This document shows, one piece after another, positions 33,854 through 44,253 of a DNA stretch of 64,000 nucleotides. Position 1 is the stretch's first letter; every line of letters begins with the position of its first letter. This DNA is from Adiantum capillus-veneris (lineage: Eukaryota; Streptophyta; Polypodiopsida; Polypodiales; Pteridaceae): positions 29,483,013 through 29,547,012 of the forward strand of contig CM043968.1 in NCBI GenBank assembly GCA_014529385.2, written 5' to 3'. The position numbers were made by a program, and so were the translations under genes. Under the pieces are notes generated by a model. The model saw only the letters and a program-made list of their open reading frames with translations, did no database searches and had not been told where the DNA came from.

Positions 33854-34205
33854 AAGATCTAGAAGAACCAAGACATCCTAATTTCCACACAAATTGTCCG
33901 TTTATGCTATGTTGAGCAGGTTTGGAAGGCTAGGAAGACATATATCTTTGAAAAATACCACTCTATGGCCATCTTCAAAGAGATTAGTAAAGAAATCACA
34001 AATATGATCATCTCCATCAAAACACTCAATAACTCCTAGAATCAAGCAATAAACACCCTCTTGGGACTAGTTTTTACTAGCCACCACAATGTAGCTAACT
34101 AAGTAGCTCTCGTCCTTCTGGGACTGTGTAGCCCAAATCATGTATTATGATGCCTCAAGACACTTTATCCTGCTTGGGGATACCTGTACATTCCTTTCTA
34201 TGTTA

Positions 34206-34254
34206 ACTAGTAAAATGGCGCAGCCTTCGGCGGCGGCATGGCCCCTCTTTACCC
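34206..34254 (-). repeat. ACTAGT end, left copy (Helitron-3'-end-like or terminal inverted repeat)
   Basis: This segment matches the reverse complement of 42646-42693 over about 48 bp with few differences (ACTAGTAAAATGG, then CCTTCGGCGGCGGCATGGCC). On the minus strand it ends GC-rich block, CCATTTTACTAGT. That layout (GC-rich block, about 10 bp, then CTAG-T) resembles plant Helitron 3' ends, though the stem is weak. Confidence 0.55.
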
Positions 34255-34405
34255 CCTTTGTTGGCCCGCCGCACTCACCATCAACTTACTCCTGAAGGCC
34301 TTCCAAATTGGATTTTGCTCCTCTATGGGGATTTACAGCTCCCAAAAATCTACGTCTATAATTGGTACCCCCCCTCCTACAACGTTAAAATCCTCTTCTT
34401 CTTTT

Positions 34406-34408
<3 letters not shown>

Positions 34409-34481
<73 letters not shown>

Positions 34482-34574
34482 TGCGCATATATAACTCTCC
34501 GACCAGATCTTTAAGGTCTGCTGGGATAGTTTCCTACCACGTTAAAATCCTCTTCTTCTTCTTCTTCTTCTCTC

Positions 34575-34661
<87 letters not shown>

Positions 34662-34733
34662 GCATATATAACTCTCCGGCTAGATCTTTAAGGTCTCTTG
34701 GAATAGTTTGCTACGATGTTAAAATCCTCTTCT

Positions 34734-34803
<70 letters not shown>

Positions 34804-34959
34804 GCCTCTCTGCATATGAACCTCCCGGCTCTTGATTACACAACTTCTATTTAGTTAGTTTCTTTGTATAAGATTCACTATCTCATAGGTCAATATGGCA
34901 TTTAGAGAAGGTGAGGCGAGAGAGAATGCTGGAAGGGCATAGCAAGGCTACAAGTCTGG

Positions 34960-35024
<65 letters not shown>

Positions 35025-35145
35025 CGTGGCTGTATAACTACATTTGTGCTAACGCTTGTGAGGCTAGCTGCGAGGAGCGGCCAGCAGGTAGCAAATGGGA
35101 GGCGAGATCGAATGTTGGTAGGGCATAGCGAGGCTACAGGTCTGG

Positions 35146-35200
<55 letters not shown>

Positions 35201-35246
35201 TCAATATGGCATTTAGAAGAGGTTAACATAACATTTCATTTCAATT

Positions 35247-35292
<46 letters not shown>
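34409..35292 (+). repeat. cluster of six (TC)n microsatellites with SINE-tail fragments
   Basis: (TC)n tracts lie at about 34409-34477, 34571-34658, 34738-34800, 34967-35021, 35150-35194 and 35251-35292. The first spacers repeat CTAGATCTTTAAGGTCTCTT and GTTTCCTAC...GTTAAAATCCTCTTCTTC, the 3' part of the tRNA-like unit at 36554-37087. The later spacers (near 34912 and 35100) share a second repeated text (AGGGCATAGC...AGGCTACA...TCTGGGGATC). Confidence 0.93.
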
Positions 35293-35296
<4 letters not shown>

Positions 35297-35299
35297 TGT

Positions 35300-36340
35300 T
35301 CACACTGTAAACTACCTCACATTCTCTAGTCATGTCCAATCCCCGCACACCTCGGTCTAGAGATGCACGGAGATCAGAACCACTGGGTTATAATCTTGTC
35401 TTTATTGGTCAATGCCTATATTTGTGGGTACAATAAATCTACACACCCACGTCTACATGATAGAGCATGTAGTGGACAAAACCCCTTTGCCTCTTCTCTG
35501 GTTGTAGCATTTCACAGCATCTTAACATCTTTTCATAGTAGATCTTTTAACCGTTCGTCTAACTCTAATTTTTTTACCATAATCTCGAAGGTAGACTCTA
35601 ATATAAAAACTCAATCCAAAATCTAATCTTAAATCTAACCTAATTGAACATGTGGTGATTCGCTCCATTGAAGGGTAAAAGACATACCAATGGGGCTACT
35701 AGCTGCGTAGATGTGAATGATCCTCACATATACGTGCATCTGTGCATCTTTGCATCTGACCTCCGATGCTTCATTAAAGTCGCACATGCGTCTCCTCATC
35801 CAAGCATCGTCAAATGTATTCTCTAGAGTGGGAACTGGAAACTCCCATGCAGCGTAGTAATAAGATAATCCTTGGAGGCTTTATCTTGAGCCCTCCAAGA
35901 GACCATGACAGACTACAGTGTGTTAGAAAACATGTCTACACAACAGTCGTATGCGGCCCATCACCTGCTTCCCCTCAGGGGTCATAATGATCTCATCGGA
36001 CATACCTATGATGAGGTAGGCGTGTCCCTTTGGCATGTCCTTCCCGTGAACTATAGCAACCCTGTTTGGTGAATGCTCATCGTCCAGGCCTCTAGGCGAC
36101 CCCGATGCAGTGTTCAGGTCACTCCTCAGCATCTCCAACGCAGTGGCTGGGACACCACTCTCAAACGCGCAGGCAGTATAATCCTTCGGTGTAATCTGAG
36201 TAGTCTCACAAGCAAGGACACTCCTCCGTGTGTCCTAGGGACTCTGCAACACATGAGCTCCAGAAACGACATGCTCCTTGCCACAACAACCATCATCGAT
36301 AGACTGTCGTGGAATTGGTGGTCCGCATGGTCGATCGAAC
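35300..36340. other. unassigned region with a possible DNA-transposon gene remnant on the minus strand
   Basis: The only suggestive frame is 35923-36138 on the minus strand (HGKDMPKGHAYLIIGMSDEI, then IMTPEGKQVMGRIRLL). It resembles the tail of plant CACTA-associated proteins, but too weakly to call. It lies left of the CACTA-like end at 37546 and could be a remnant of that element. Confidence 0.3.
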
Positions 36341-36344
36341 ATAA

Positions 36345-36545
36345 ATGTAGATCTAATTTAATTTTAAACTCAAAATAAACCTAAATTTAATCTAATCTAA
36401 TGTAAATGTAAATCTAACACGCGTAAATAAACCTAAACTAATCTAACGTAAATCTAACTCAAAATAAACCTAAATCTAATATAATCTAACCTATATAAAC
36501 CTAAATCTAATCTAACGTAAATCTAAATCTATCCTAATCTTAAAC
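36345..36545 (+). repeat. degenerate AACCTAAATCTAA simple-repeat block
   Basis: Diverged tandem words of the type CCTAAATCTAATCTAACGTAAATCTAA. They recall the plant telomere word CCCTAAA but do not contain it in register. A shorter block of the same kind lies at 35590-35645. Confidence 0.8.
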
Positions 36546-36553
36546 GATAAAAA

Positions 36554-37087
36554 CAGGAAAATGGTATAACCTTTCTATCACCCAAGTGTGGTAGATTGGT
36601 TATGCCATTTCCCTCTTGAATAACAGGTCTTGAGTTCAACTCCTCGTCGGCTAGATCTTTAAGGTCTCTTGGGATAGTTTCCTACGACGTTAAAACTTTC
36701 TTCTTCTTGGGTGTGTGTATGTGTGGGTGTGTGCGTGTGCCAGTAAAAAGAGGAAAATGGTAACCTTCCTATCACCCAAGTGTGGTAGATTGGTTATGCC
36801 ATTTTCCTCTTGAATAACACGTCTTGAGTTCAACTCCTCGTCGGCTACATCTTTAAGGTCTCTTGGGATAGTTTCCTACGATGTTAAAACTTTCTTCTTC
36901 TCGGGTGTGTGTGTGTGTGGGTGTGTGTGTGCGGCAATAAAAAGAGGAAAATGGTATAACCTTTCTATCACCCAAGTGTGGTAGATTGGTTATGCCATTT
37001 CCCTCTTGAATAATAGGTCTTGAGTTCAACTCCTCATCGACTAGATCTTTAAGGTCTCTTGGGATAGTTTCCTACGACGTTAAAACT
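36554..37087 (+). mobile_element. three tandem copies of a tRNA-derived SINE-like unit
   Basis: Three units spaced about 195 bp apart begin near 36554, 36750 and 36947. Each has an A-box-like TGGTAGATTGG (36589, 36783, 36979) and a B-box-like GAGTTCAACTCC (36632, 36826, 37022) separated as in a tRNA gene. A constant 3' part follows (CTAGATCTTTAAGGTCTCTT ... TACGACGTTAAAAC) and then a TTC/TC- or GT-rich tail. The tRNA part is not foldable enough to be a functional tRNA gene, so an internal Pol III promoter of a SINE is the better reading. Confidence 0.65.
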
Positions 37088-37109
37088 CTCTTCTTCTTCT
37101 TCTTCTTCT

Positions 37110-37165
37110 CTCTCTCTCTCTCTATCTCTGTTTTATCTCTCTCTCTCTCTCTCTCAAAAACACAA

Positions 37166-37237
<72 letters not shown>

Positions 37238-37345
37238 GGGAAGGGAACATGAGAGAGAGGAGAGGGAAGGAGCATACCTGGATCTCCTTCCTCTCCTCGT
37301 GTATGTGTGTGTGTGTGTGTGTGTGTGAAGAAGAAAGAGAGGGAG
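37110..37345. repeat. (TC)n, (GT)n(GA)n and (GT)n microsatellites
   Basis: A TC-rich tract (37110-37155) follows the third SINE-like unit. Then come (GT)n(GA)n (37166-37235) and a further (GT)n (37301-37327) with GA runs around it. Confidence 0.95.
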
Positions 37346-37375
37346 AGAGAGAGCGTGGGTTACCTTTGCTTGCTT

Positions 37376-37546
37376 GAGCGTCGAAAACTCAGATCTGAGA
37401 TCTGAGTTTTCAGACGCTCTCGGTTGTTTTTTTACCCCTGTCGGCGTCACTATGGGCGTCGCTATGAGCTTCGCTAAGTTACAAGTAAACTAACGACGCC
37501 CACGTCGCACTGCGACCGTCGCTAATGTGAAGTACCTATTGTAGTG
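37376..37546 (-). mobile_element. CACTA-type transposon end with a strong palindrome
   Basis: The minus strand begins CACTACAATAGGTACTTCAC at 37546, the signature end of CACTA (En/Spm) elements. It is followed by repeated GCGACG/CGTCGC words typical of subterminal repeats. About 130 bp inside is a near-perfect hairpin (37376-37419) with arms AAAACTCAGATC and GATCTGAGTTTT and outer arms GAGCGTC and GACGCTC. The next bases outside are ACT. I did not find the opposite end. Confidence 0.6.
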
Positions 37547-37549
37547 ACT

Positions 37550-38728
37550 AAAGCCAAAACCGATGCAAGAGGATGCCACTAGGGCCCTTGGAGCTGCCAC
37601 CTTCATAAGCCATGTCTTCCCGCACCGAACACAACCACGACAAACTAATCCACACACTGACTTCACTTGCATCCAGAGAATCTCCGAAGCTATGTGCAAC
37701 GGGCCTCACAAAGCCACCCTTTCTCCACTCGAACACTGCATAAAACCAGCACCTCTGCCTCCGCCAACAAGGGAAACCCTTTCTGCACACCATGTCCACC
37801 TCAGACAACGACCACTCCTCACACAACCCCATGTACCAAGGTAGCCTATCACAATCGCCTCCGAGAACAGTCATCTGAATACAACACATCCCACCACGTC
37901 CTTTAGATATTTCTAGAGCTGCTTGCTTGCAACACTTGTGTCACTCAAGCAAAAAACTATGTCATATAATATGCTTCCACTTGTAGTGAACAATCAATAG
38001 TGGCCATCCAAACTTGCTAACATGAACCACCCTAACCACCATGCATAGTACCTTCATTAGCCCCCAAAATTTGCCCCATTAAAGTCAATATATTCAAACT
38101 TCTTTCATGACCTTGTTTGCACAATTCTGTTGCATCTGCCAAGCCCTCTTAACCTTAAGGATCATAGAATGACCACATTGTTCTCCAGCCATGTTTGGCT
38201 CTAGCAATGCTAACTTTGAACACAAGAGGGATTTAGCTAGTAATTTTTTTTAAATCAGCTTGTTAAGCCTCATCACAAAGGTGTGACATCCACATCGCAT
38301 CAACAGTGCAACCCTTCTGCTATTAAGGAACATGTTCCATGCTGCACAAATCAGCCCCATGTTTTTCGCTCACTCAATCAGCCAGTGGTGTTAAGGGTGC
38401 TCTAGAACGCTCTTCACATTTAACAACTCTATGAAAGTCTCACATCATATGAAGCACTCACATCACACAATAGAATTCATAACCAACTTATGCAGATCCT
38501 CCCTTAATTATGTATGTCTTTCATAGATTGAGTATACAACGCTAAGCTAGTAAGATCACCATCAAAGGCAAAGATTGCAAAATGGTGGCCACTATCTCTT
38601 TACCAAATAGTATCAATGTCAGATATTATGTGCCTTTGCCACATAGTCTCAATGTCAAATAACACATGTCGTTCGCTGGAAAAGCTAGTTCCCAATAGTC
38701 ACGAGTGAGAATTCCAAAAATATCTTCA
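37550..38728. other. unassigned sequence
   Basis: Open frames of up to 113 codons exist on both strands between 37548 and 37906, but I recognise no domain. The remainder is AT-rich with no coding signal. Confidence 0.4.
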
Positions 38729-39540
38729 AGTTGGTAATAACTTGTCACAATTTTTCTCTTTGATGTGGTATGGCATCTAATCCTTCTATACATGTATAAT
38801 GGGGGAAGGGATTCCAGCCTCCCCTCCCTGCCACGTGTCGCTCCCTCCTCTATCCAGTGGTGTGCCCTGCAGCACTGCACACTCAGCGAGAGAGAAAAAG
38901 AGGCCGTTGAAGGCCGTCGGCAGTACTAGTACTATTATAATGGGGAAAGGGATTCCGGCCCCCTCCCTCGGATATGTGGCGGAAGCAGCTCGATCCGGCA
39001 AGTGTGCCTTGGCGCTCTCAACAGGTAAAGACTGCACGAAGAGACTCAAGAGAGAGAAAGAGCATGGCTTTGCAGCACCGAGGGCGGTTGACCAAAGGAT
39101 GATGAAGCGCCGTTTGGGTTAATGTAGTAGGACAAGTTCGTAATAACTTGTCACAATTTTTCTCTTTGATGTGGTATGGCATCTAATCCTTCTATACATG
39201 TATAATGGGGGGAGGGATTCCAGCCTCCCCTCCCTGCCACGTGTCGCTCCCTCCTCTATCCAGTGGTGTGCCCTGCAGCACTGCGCACTCAGCGAGAGAG
39301 AAAAAGAGGCCGTTGAAGGCCGCCGGCAATACTAGTACTATTATAATGGGGAAAGGGATTCCTGCCCCCTCCCTCGGATATGTGGCAGAAGCAGCTCGAT
39401 CCGGCAAGTGTGCCTTGGCGCTCGTCAACGGGTAAAGACTGCACGAAGAGACTCAAGAGAGAGAAAGAGCATGGCTTTGCAACATCGAGGGCAGTTGACC
39501 AAAGGATGATGAAGCGCCGTTTGGGTTAATGTAGTAGGAC
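38729..39540 (+). repeat. tandem duplication of a 406-bp unit
   Basis: 38729-39134 is repeated almost unchanged as 39135-39540. Marks are TAATAACTTGTCACAATTTT at 38735 and 39141, and a shared end TGTAGTAGGACAA. Each unit contains two related blocks of about 50 bp beginning TATAATGGGG(A)AAGGGATTCC. Similar blocks occur at about 40084 and 42957, and the whole unit start recurs, more diverged, at 42905. The duplication looks recent. Confidence 0.9.
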
Positions 39541-39599
39541 AATGTGCCTTGCGTGAGGTGCCATAGTAGATAGGCAAGAGCAGTCACAGTGCGCGCATG

Positions 39600-39610
39600 C
39601 CCCACACACA

Positions 39611-39670
<60 letters not shown>

Positions 39671-40080
39671 ATTGTTTAGTTGAAATTGAAAAACCTATCT
39701 AGATAGAGAGAGAATCGAGGGATTGTTTAGTTGAAATTGAAAAACTTAAATTGATAGCACTAGATAGTGAGAAAGGGTTAGATGGAATCTCCTTAGTGGA
39801 CAAAAAATGGGGCTAGTGTGAGTTGATGGCAACAGAGGGGACGAAGGGGGTGATAGAGGGAATACGTAAAAACATTGTACCATCCCTCTAAGATGCTAAA
39901 ACTTGGTTATGTAGGTTTTGGAGATGAATTACTTCATTTAGACATGATTGTCCTTTCTTGCGAGGTAATTTGTGACAAATTACATGCTAAGCACTCAAAA
40001 ACGGATCTCGAGTGTCAAAAGGGCAAAAGATTAGGAAATCATGAAATTTTTGAAATTTAAGGGGTATTTTAAGAATTTTC
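39600..40080. other. (CA)n(GA)n microsatellite and related non-coding repeat
   Basis: 39605-39667 is a CA/GA compound tract, followed by a short duplicated text (GATTGTTTAGTTGAAATTGAAAAAC at about 39671 and 39721). The segment about 39880-40075 resembles 43640-43740 (GCTATGTAGGCTTTGGAGAT), so it belongs to a dispersed repeat. No gene is seen. Confidence 0.6.
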
Positions 40081-40236
40081 CTTAATAATAATAGGGGAAG
40101 GGACTCTGGTCCCCTCCCTCGGCCACGTGTCAATAGGATATTGATGCAACAGTAATCCCCTGGAGCCTAGCAACATAGGCGAACAGTGCAGAGCGGCCGG
40201 TATCAAGCATGACATTGCGCACGTGTAGTAGGGGGG

Positions 40237-40240
<4 letters not shown>

Positions 40241-40282
<42 letters not shown>

Positions 40283-40334
40283 AGCCCTGGACGTTGGCCT
40301 TGGAGTAAGAGAGACAGGAGACTGCATGACCATT

Positions 40335-40388
<54 letters not shown>

Positions 40389-41062
40389 GATCATCCTTGG
40401 AGGTCAAATATGACCTATGGGACCAAATGAACATGTCACATGGTGTGAGTGGAGATCACAAGTGACTCTTGATGCTAAAAAATGACTGAAATGAGCGTCG
40501 CAATAGAGAGTTCACATCGTGGTTGAGAGAGGAAGGTATGTAGGGAGAGCTCATGGCTGAATATATGAGAAAAAGAGGACCTAATGTGGTCAAAAGCTGA
40601 GCACTCAAGTAGTGTGTGGTACTCACTCTCTCTCACTTGACGAGGGCATAAAATGCAAAGTCGATGAGACTCCTCGCCAGTGCCCCAACGTCCTGTCTCG
40701 CAATGTAGAAAATGGGAGCTAAGACAAATGGAGGCAATGGTGCGGATTGCACTCAATGGGATGGGCTCAAGGGTGTAGGGATGGGTTCGGTTACCTCGTT
40801 CGGAGAAGAAGAGATATAGTAGTTTGGGGCAATGTGTGTGGTATAATGGTTGAAGCAAGAACCTCCGGATTTCTCCCAAGCCGTGATACATTGACGTTGT
40901 AAGAAGGCCTCATTAACTTGGGAGTCGATCGACGCATCCTTGACCACGTGACATGCATCCCATCTTCCAAACCATTTCTTGATGTCAAGCATCCACCCCG
41001 AACTTAGTATTTTACTCTTGCATGTCTTTTGGACCTTTTCACTTGCTTCATATGCGATTATA

Positions 41063-41117
<55 letters not shown>

Positions 41118-41196
41118 CTTGGGAGCAGTGTTCATGAAAAATGCATCTCAGTTTAATATTGTGTTGTTTTCAATTTTAAAAATGCGATCATTACAT

Positions 41197-41253
<57 letters not shown>

Positions 41254-41834
41254 CTCAAAGCCCCCATAGATCTATAGTCTGGAGTCCCAGTGTTAGGAAA
41301 AAATGCATCTCTCTCTTAATATCGTGCCATTTTTGCCGGTTCAAAGCAATGGGAAAAGGAAAAATTTTACCCCAAGATAGAGAAAAATTACACAAAAACC
41401 CAAAAAATCGTGTCATTTTACCGGTTCAGAGCAAGGGGAAAAGGAGAAATTTGCCCTGAAAGAAAGAAAAATAATACAAAAAACTGAAAAAATAACGTAA
41501 TTTTATAAAATTTCCTCTTGGAAAATTCAAGAAAAGGAATTTTATATGCTTGAAAAAATGATTGGTCAGGATTGTGTGAGATGGTAAGCGAGTCACGCAT
41601 GTGTTGTGAGTGCGTCTGGGTGGTCCACTATGGGACCGTGAATGTGAAAGGGTGCAATTGGACCGTTGAGAGGCGTGGACGCTGGACAGTGGCAGTGGGG
41701 CACTGTTTTGAGCCCTCATCGCCAACATCCTTTCCACAGTGCACAAGCATTGGGCAATGACATTGTAGACTAGCTCCAATCTAGCCTACGCCTACTTAGC
41801 AAGTCCGAGGCAAGCGGGCAATCCACAAGCGTAC

Positions 41835-41878
<44 letters not shown>

Positions 41879-41947
41879 TCTTTCGACCTCTCGAATTAGA
41901 TTCAAGACTGCAAGTTGTTAACCTCCCACATGTAGGCACCTAATTGC

Positions 41948-41986
<39 letters not shown>

Positions 41987-42555
41987 TGATGATGAAATGA
42001 AATGATATAATACATTAATGTATTCAAAAAGGCCAAAGTGACCTATGAGAGCAAACAAGTTACAAAGTGATGAATTTGATAAAATCTCCAAGTACAAAAA
42101 AAAAGTCTAATGAATTCGATAAAATGTTTGAGTACCAAAAATGTTAGAGAGAGAGAGAGAGAGAGAGAGAGAGTGTCTCCCTCACATTCACTTTGCAAAG
42201 CTAAGTTGGTGCCACAAGACACCCGTAGTTGCTAACTAGCATATCTTGCAGCCCAATGTCCACTACCTTGCTACATGAGAGGACAAGCCTATCTAAGAAA
42301 AGATGGGCATGTAGGTGTAAGTTTCTTCAAATTCTAGCTACCTTGCAATAAGTTCCATGATCTGGAGATCTTTGGCTACAACTTGCAAGCTTCTAGCTAC
42401 GAGCTATTTTTGAGAAATGTAAACTAGCTACCCTTTCCTCATCTTCTCTAGTGCTCCTTGAGTGGCTTCATTGCTTCCCATGAGCAAAGCTTCATAGCTG
42501 CAAGATATTGTTGAGCAACATAGTGTAGCTAACCTTTCCACCTCTTCTCTAGCAC

Positions 42556-42594
<39 letters not shown>
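40241..42594. repeat. series of (GA)n microsatellites
   Basis: Tracts lie at about 40241-40280, 40339-40382, 41065-41114, 41199-41250, 41838-41874, 41951-41981, 42147-42172 and 42560-42594. Between them are a short LINE copy (40383-41064), a segment related in reverse orientation to the 270-bp unit (about 41280-41580), and AT-rich sequence with no coding signal. Confidence 0.92.
40383..41064 (-). mobile_element. 5'-truncated LINE copy flanked on both sides by (GA)n
   Basis: The minus strand encodes the C-terminal part of the same ORF2 as the LINE at 44219-48768 (MLDIKKWFGRWDACHV, then CILCPRQVRESEYHTLLEC). It ends in a (TC)n tail on its own strand (40339-40382). Its upstream edge, ...GCGATTATAGGAAG, passes straight into another (GA)n tract (41065). 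The copy is about 680 bp and has one frame change within the coding part. Confidence 0.8.
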
Positions 42595-42598
<4 letters not shown>

Positions 42599-42645
42599 TT
42601 TTCTTGATCTTCTTTTATGAAATTTTTCAAGAGTGAGGAGCTTGA

Positions 42646-42693
42646 GGGTAAGAGGGGCCATGCCGCCGCCGAAGGCCGCACCATTTTACTAGT
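42646..42693 (+). repeat. ACTAGT end, right copy (Helitron-3'-end-like or terminal inverted repeat)
   Basis: Inverted partner of 34206-34254. It reads GGTAAGAGGGGCCATGCCGC, a further GC-rich stretch, then CCATTTTACTAGT and the next base A. Either the 8.5 kb between the two copies is one element with inverted ends, or two Helitron-like elements lie in opposite orientation. Confidence 0.55.
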
Positions 42694-42699
42694 AATCAT

Positions 42700-43121
42700 T
42701 ATGTGTAATGCTCTTAAGCCATTTTAGAACACAACACCAAAAGTATCTCTTTATATTTCATATGTATTGCTAAGGATGGATCCACCGTGGCAAAGCCACC
42801 AACCCTTCATACCAAAGAAGAAAGAGAAAGACACACTTCCACTGGCCAAAACAATAAAAGAATAGTTGAATGATGTGAATATAAAATAGAACTAGTGTAG
42901 TGTGACTTGTCACAAGTTTTCCCTTTGATGTGGTCTGGCATCCAATCTATACTGAGTATAATGGTGAAAGGGATTCCGTCTCCCTCCCCCGGACATGTGG
43001 CGAAAGGAGAATCCTCCGGCCAGTGTTCCCTGCACCAGCCAACTGTGCGAGACAGAGAGACAAAGAAGTTTCTTTTTGGGCAGTGCTCTCTGAGGCTCTG
43101 AGGCAGAACAATAGAGAGGGA

Positions 43122-43152
<31 letters not shown>

Positions 43153-43817
43153 GGGGGGGGGGGGGCGCATTCCTGCCATGACATCTCTGCAGGGTCTCCA
43201 TAGGCTTCTCGGCCACTGCCTACTCTGCAGAGAGATGCACGCCATGCCTCTACAATGCCTCCCATGTGCGAGCTTCCGCTCTGCTCTACAGCACCAACCA
43301 CGTCCTGCTCTAGGTCTTGGTGGAACCTAGGTACACTGCACGCAGCCAAGGGAGCCAAGGAACTGAGCCAAGGGAGAGAAGGCATTACCTACCAAGAGGC
43401 AGGTGATGCATCTATCTCCATTGCACCACATAGCTACCTACTCTATCACACACCGCCTGTGAAATCCCCCATCGCCCTCGCAACGCGTGCTGCTACCCCC
43501 CTTCGTTAAATGTGAAATGAAGGGAAAATTACCTAAAGTACCCTTGGTTATGGAAATCCCCAAAATGCCCTTCGAATTTTTCAAAATTCCTAAAGTACCC
43601 TTGGTTGTGAGATTAAATAAAGAAGGCCGATTGTCTATCGATACAAAATGCTAAAAGTAGGATTTGATTTGGCTATGTAGGCTTTGGAGATGAATTGTTT
43701 CATTATTTTATGCATATTTGCCTTTTTTGAGGTGGAATTTCTCCTTTGTCCCTTGCCTTCAACCGGCATTGTTTTGAGACACATTTTTCCCGAACACTGT
43801 TGTGGACTCTGTCTACA

Positions 43818-43820
<3 letters not shown>
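42700..43820. other. diverged relative of the 406-bp repeat and flanking non-coding DNA
   Basis: 42905-43050 matches the start of the 38729 unit (CTTGTCACAAGTTTTCCCTTTGATGTGG, TATAATGGTGAAAGGGATTCC). A (GA)n tract ending in a G13 run lies at 43110-43165. 43500-43720 resembles 39860-40075. Open frames here overlap the microsatellite and I do not support them as genes. Confidence 0.55.
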
Positions 43821-43821
<1 letters not shown>

Positions 43822-43915
<94 letters not shown>

Positions 43916-44176
43916 ACGGTGTGGATTTGGGAGTCTAAGGACGAGAATTCGAGAAACATCATTTTACCAAATATACAAAAGTACTCTCCTTGAATTTGCC
44001 AAGAAGAAATTTTAGAAAAATAGGTTTGTGTTTTAGGTTTATACACTATTTTGTCTATTTTGGGGTGGAATTTCTCCTTTATCCCTTGCCCTCAACCGGC
44101 ATTTTCGAAATTGAAAACGACATGATATTAAGCTGAGACACATTTTTCCCGAACACTCTGTGGACTCTATCTACAT

Positions 44177-44218
<42 letters not shown>
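43822..44218. repeat. (GT)n(GA)n, 270-bp unit, (GA)n
   Basis: (GT)n(GA)n at 43822-43911 is followed by one copy of the unit of about 270 bp (43912-44176: CACGGTGTGGATTTGGGAGT ... CATTTTTCCCGAACACT ... TGGACTCTATCTACATT). A (GA)n tract (44178-44218) comes next and abuts the 3' end of the LINE at 44219. Confidence 0.9.
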
Positions 44219-44222
<4 letters not shown>

Positions 44223-44253
44223 TTTTATTATTGTCCTCGGAGGTCAAATATGC

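Larger units (their letters stand above)
21660..34203 (+). mobile_element. degenerate L1-like LINE (copy a), interrupted by two later insertions
   Basis: The recognisable pieces are 21660-22288, 32607-32720 and 33854-34203. They encode the end of a LINE ORF2 with a zf-RVT-like zinc-binding motif (around IFIWKVLWGALPT and the cysteine/histidine stretch that follows) and the usual DPLHL...C. The pieces align with the better preserved copy at 32721-33853 and continue across each insertion site, which shows they were once contiguous. The reading frame has many stops. The right end abuts the ACTAGT end at 34206, so its own tail is missing. Confidence 0.6.

Noticed and set aside
36554-37040. Functional tRNA genes
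   Set aside because: A- and B-box-like words are present, but the acceptor and anticodon arms do not pair well, and the units are tandem with a constant 3' part, so a SINE is the better reading.
36554-37087. CRISPR-like array
   Set aside because: Only three long units with related, not unique, spacers in a eukaryotic repeat context.
37548-37889. A 113-codon Cys/Trp-rich minus-strand gene
   Set aside because: The opposite strand is open as well, no motif is recognised, and it lies just outside a CACTA end. Not supportable.
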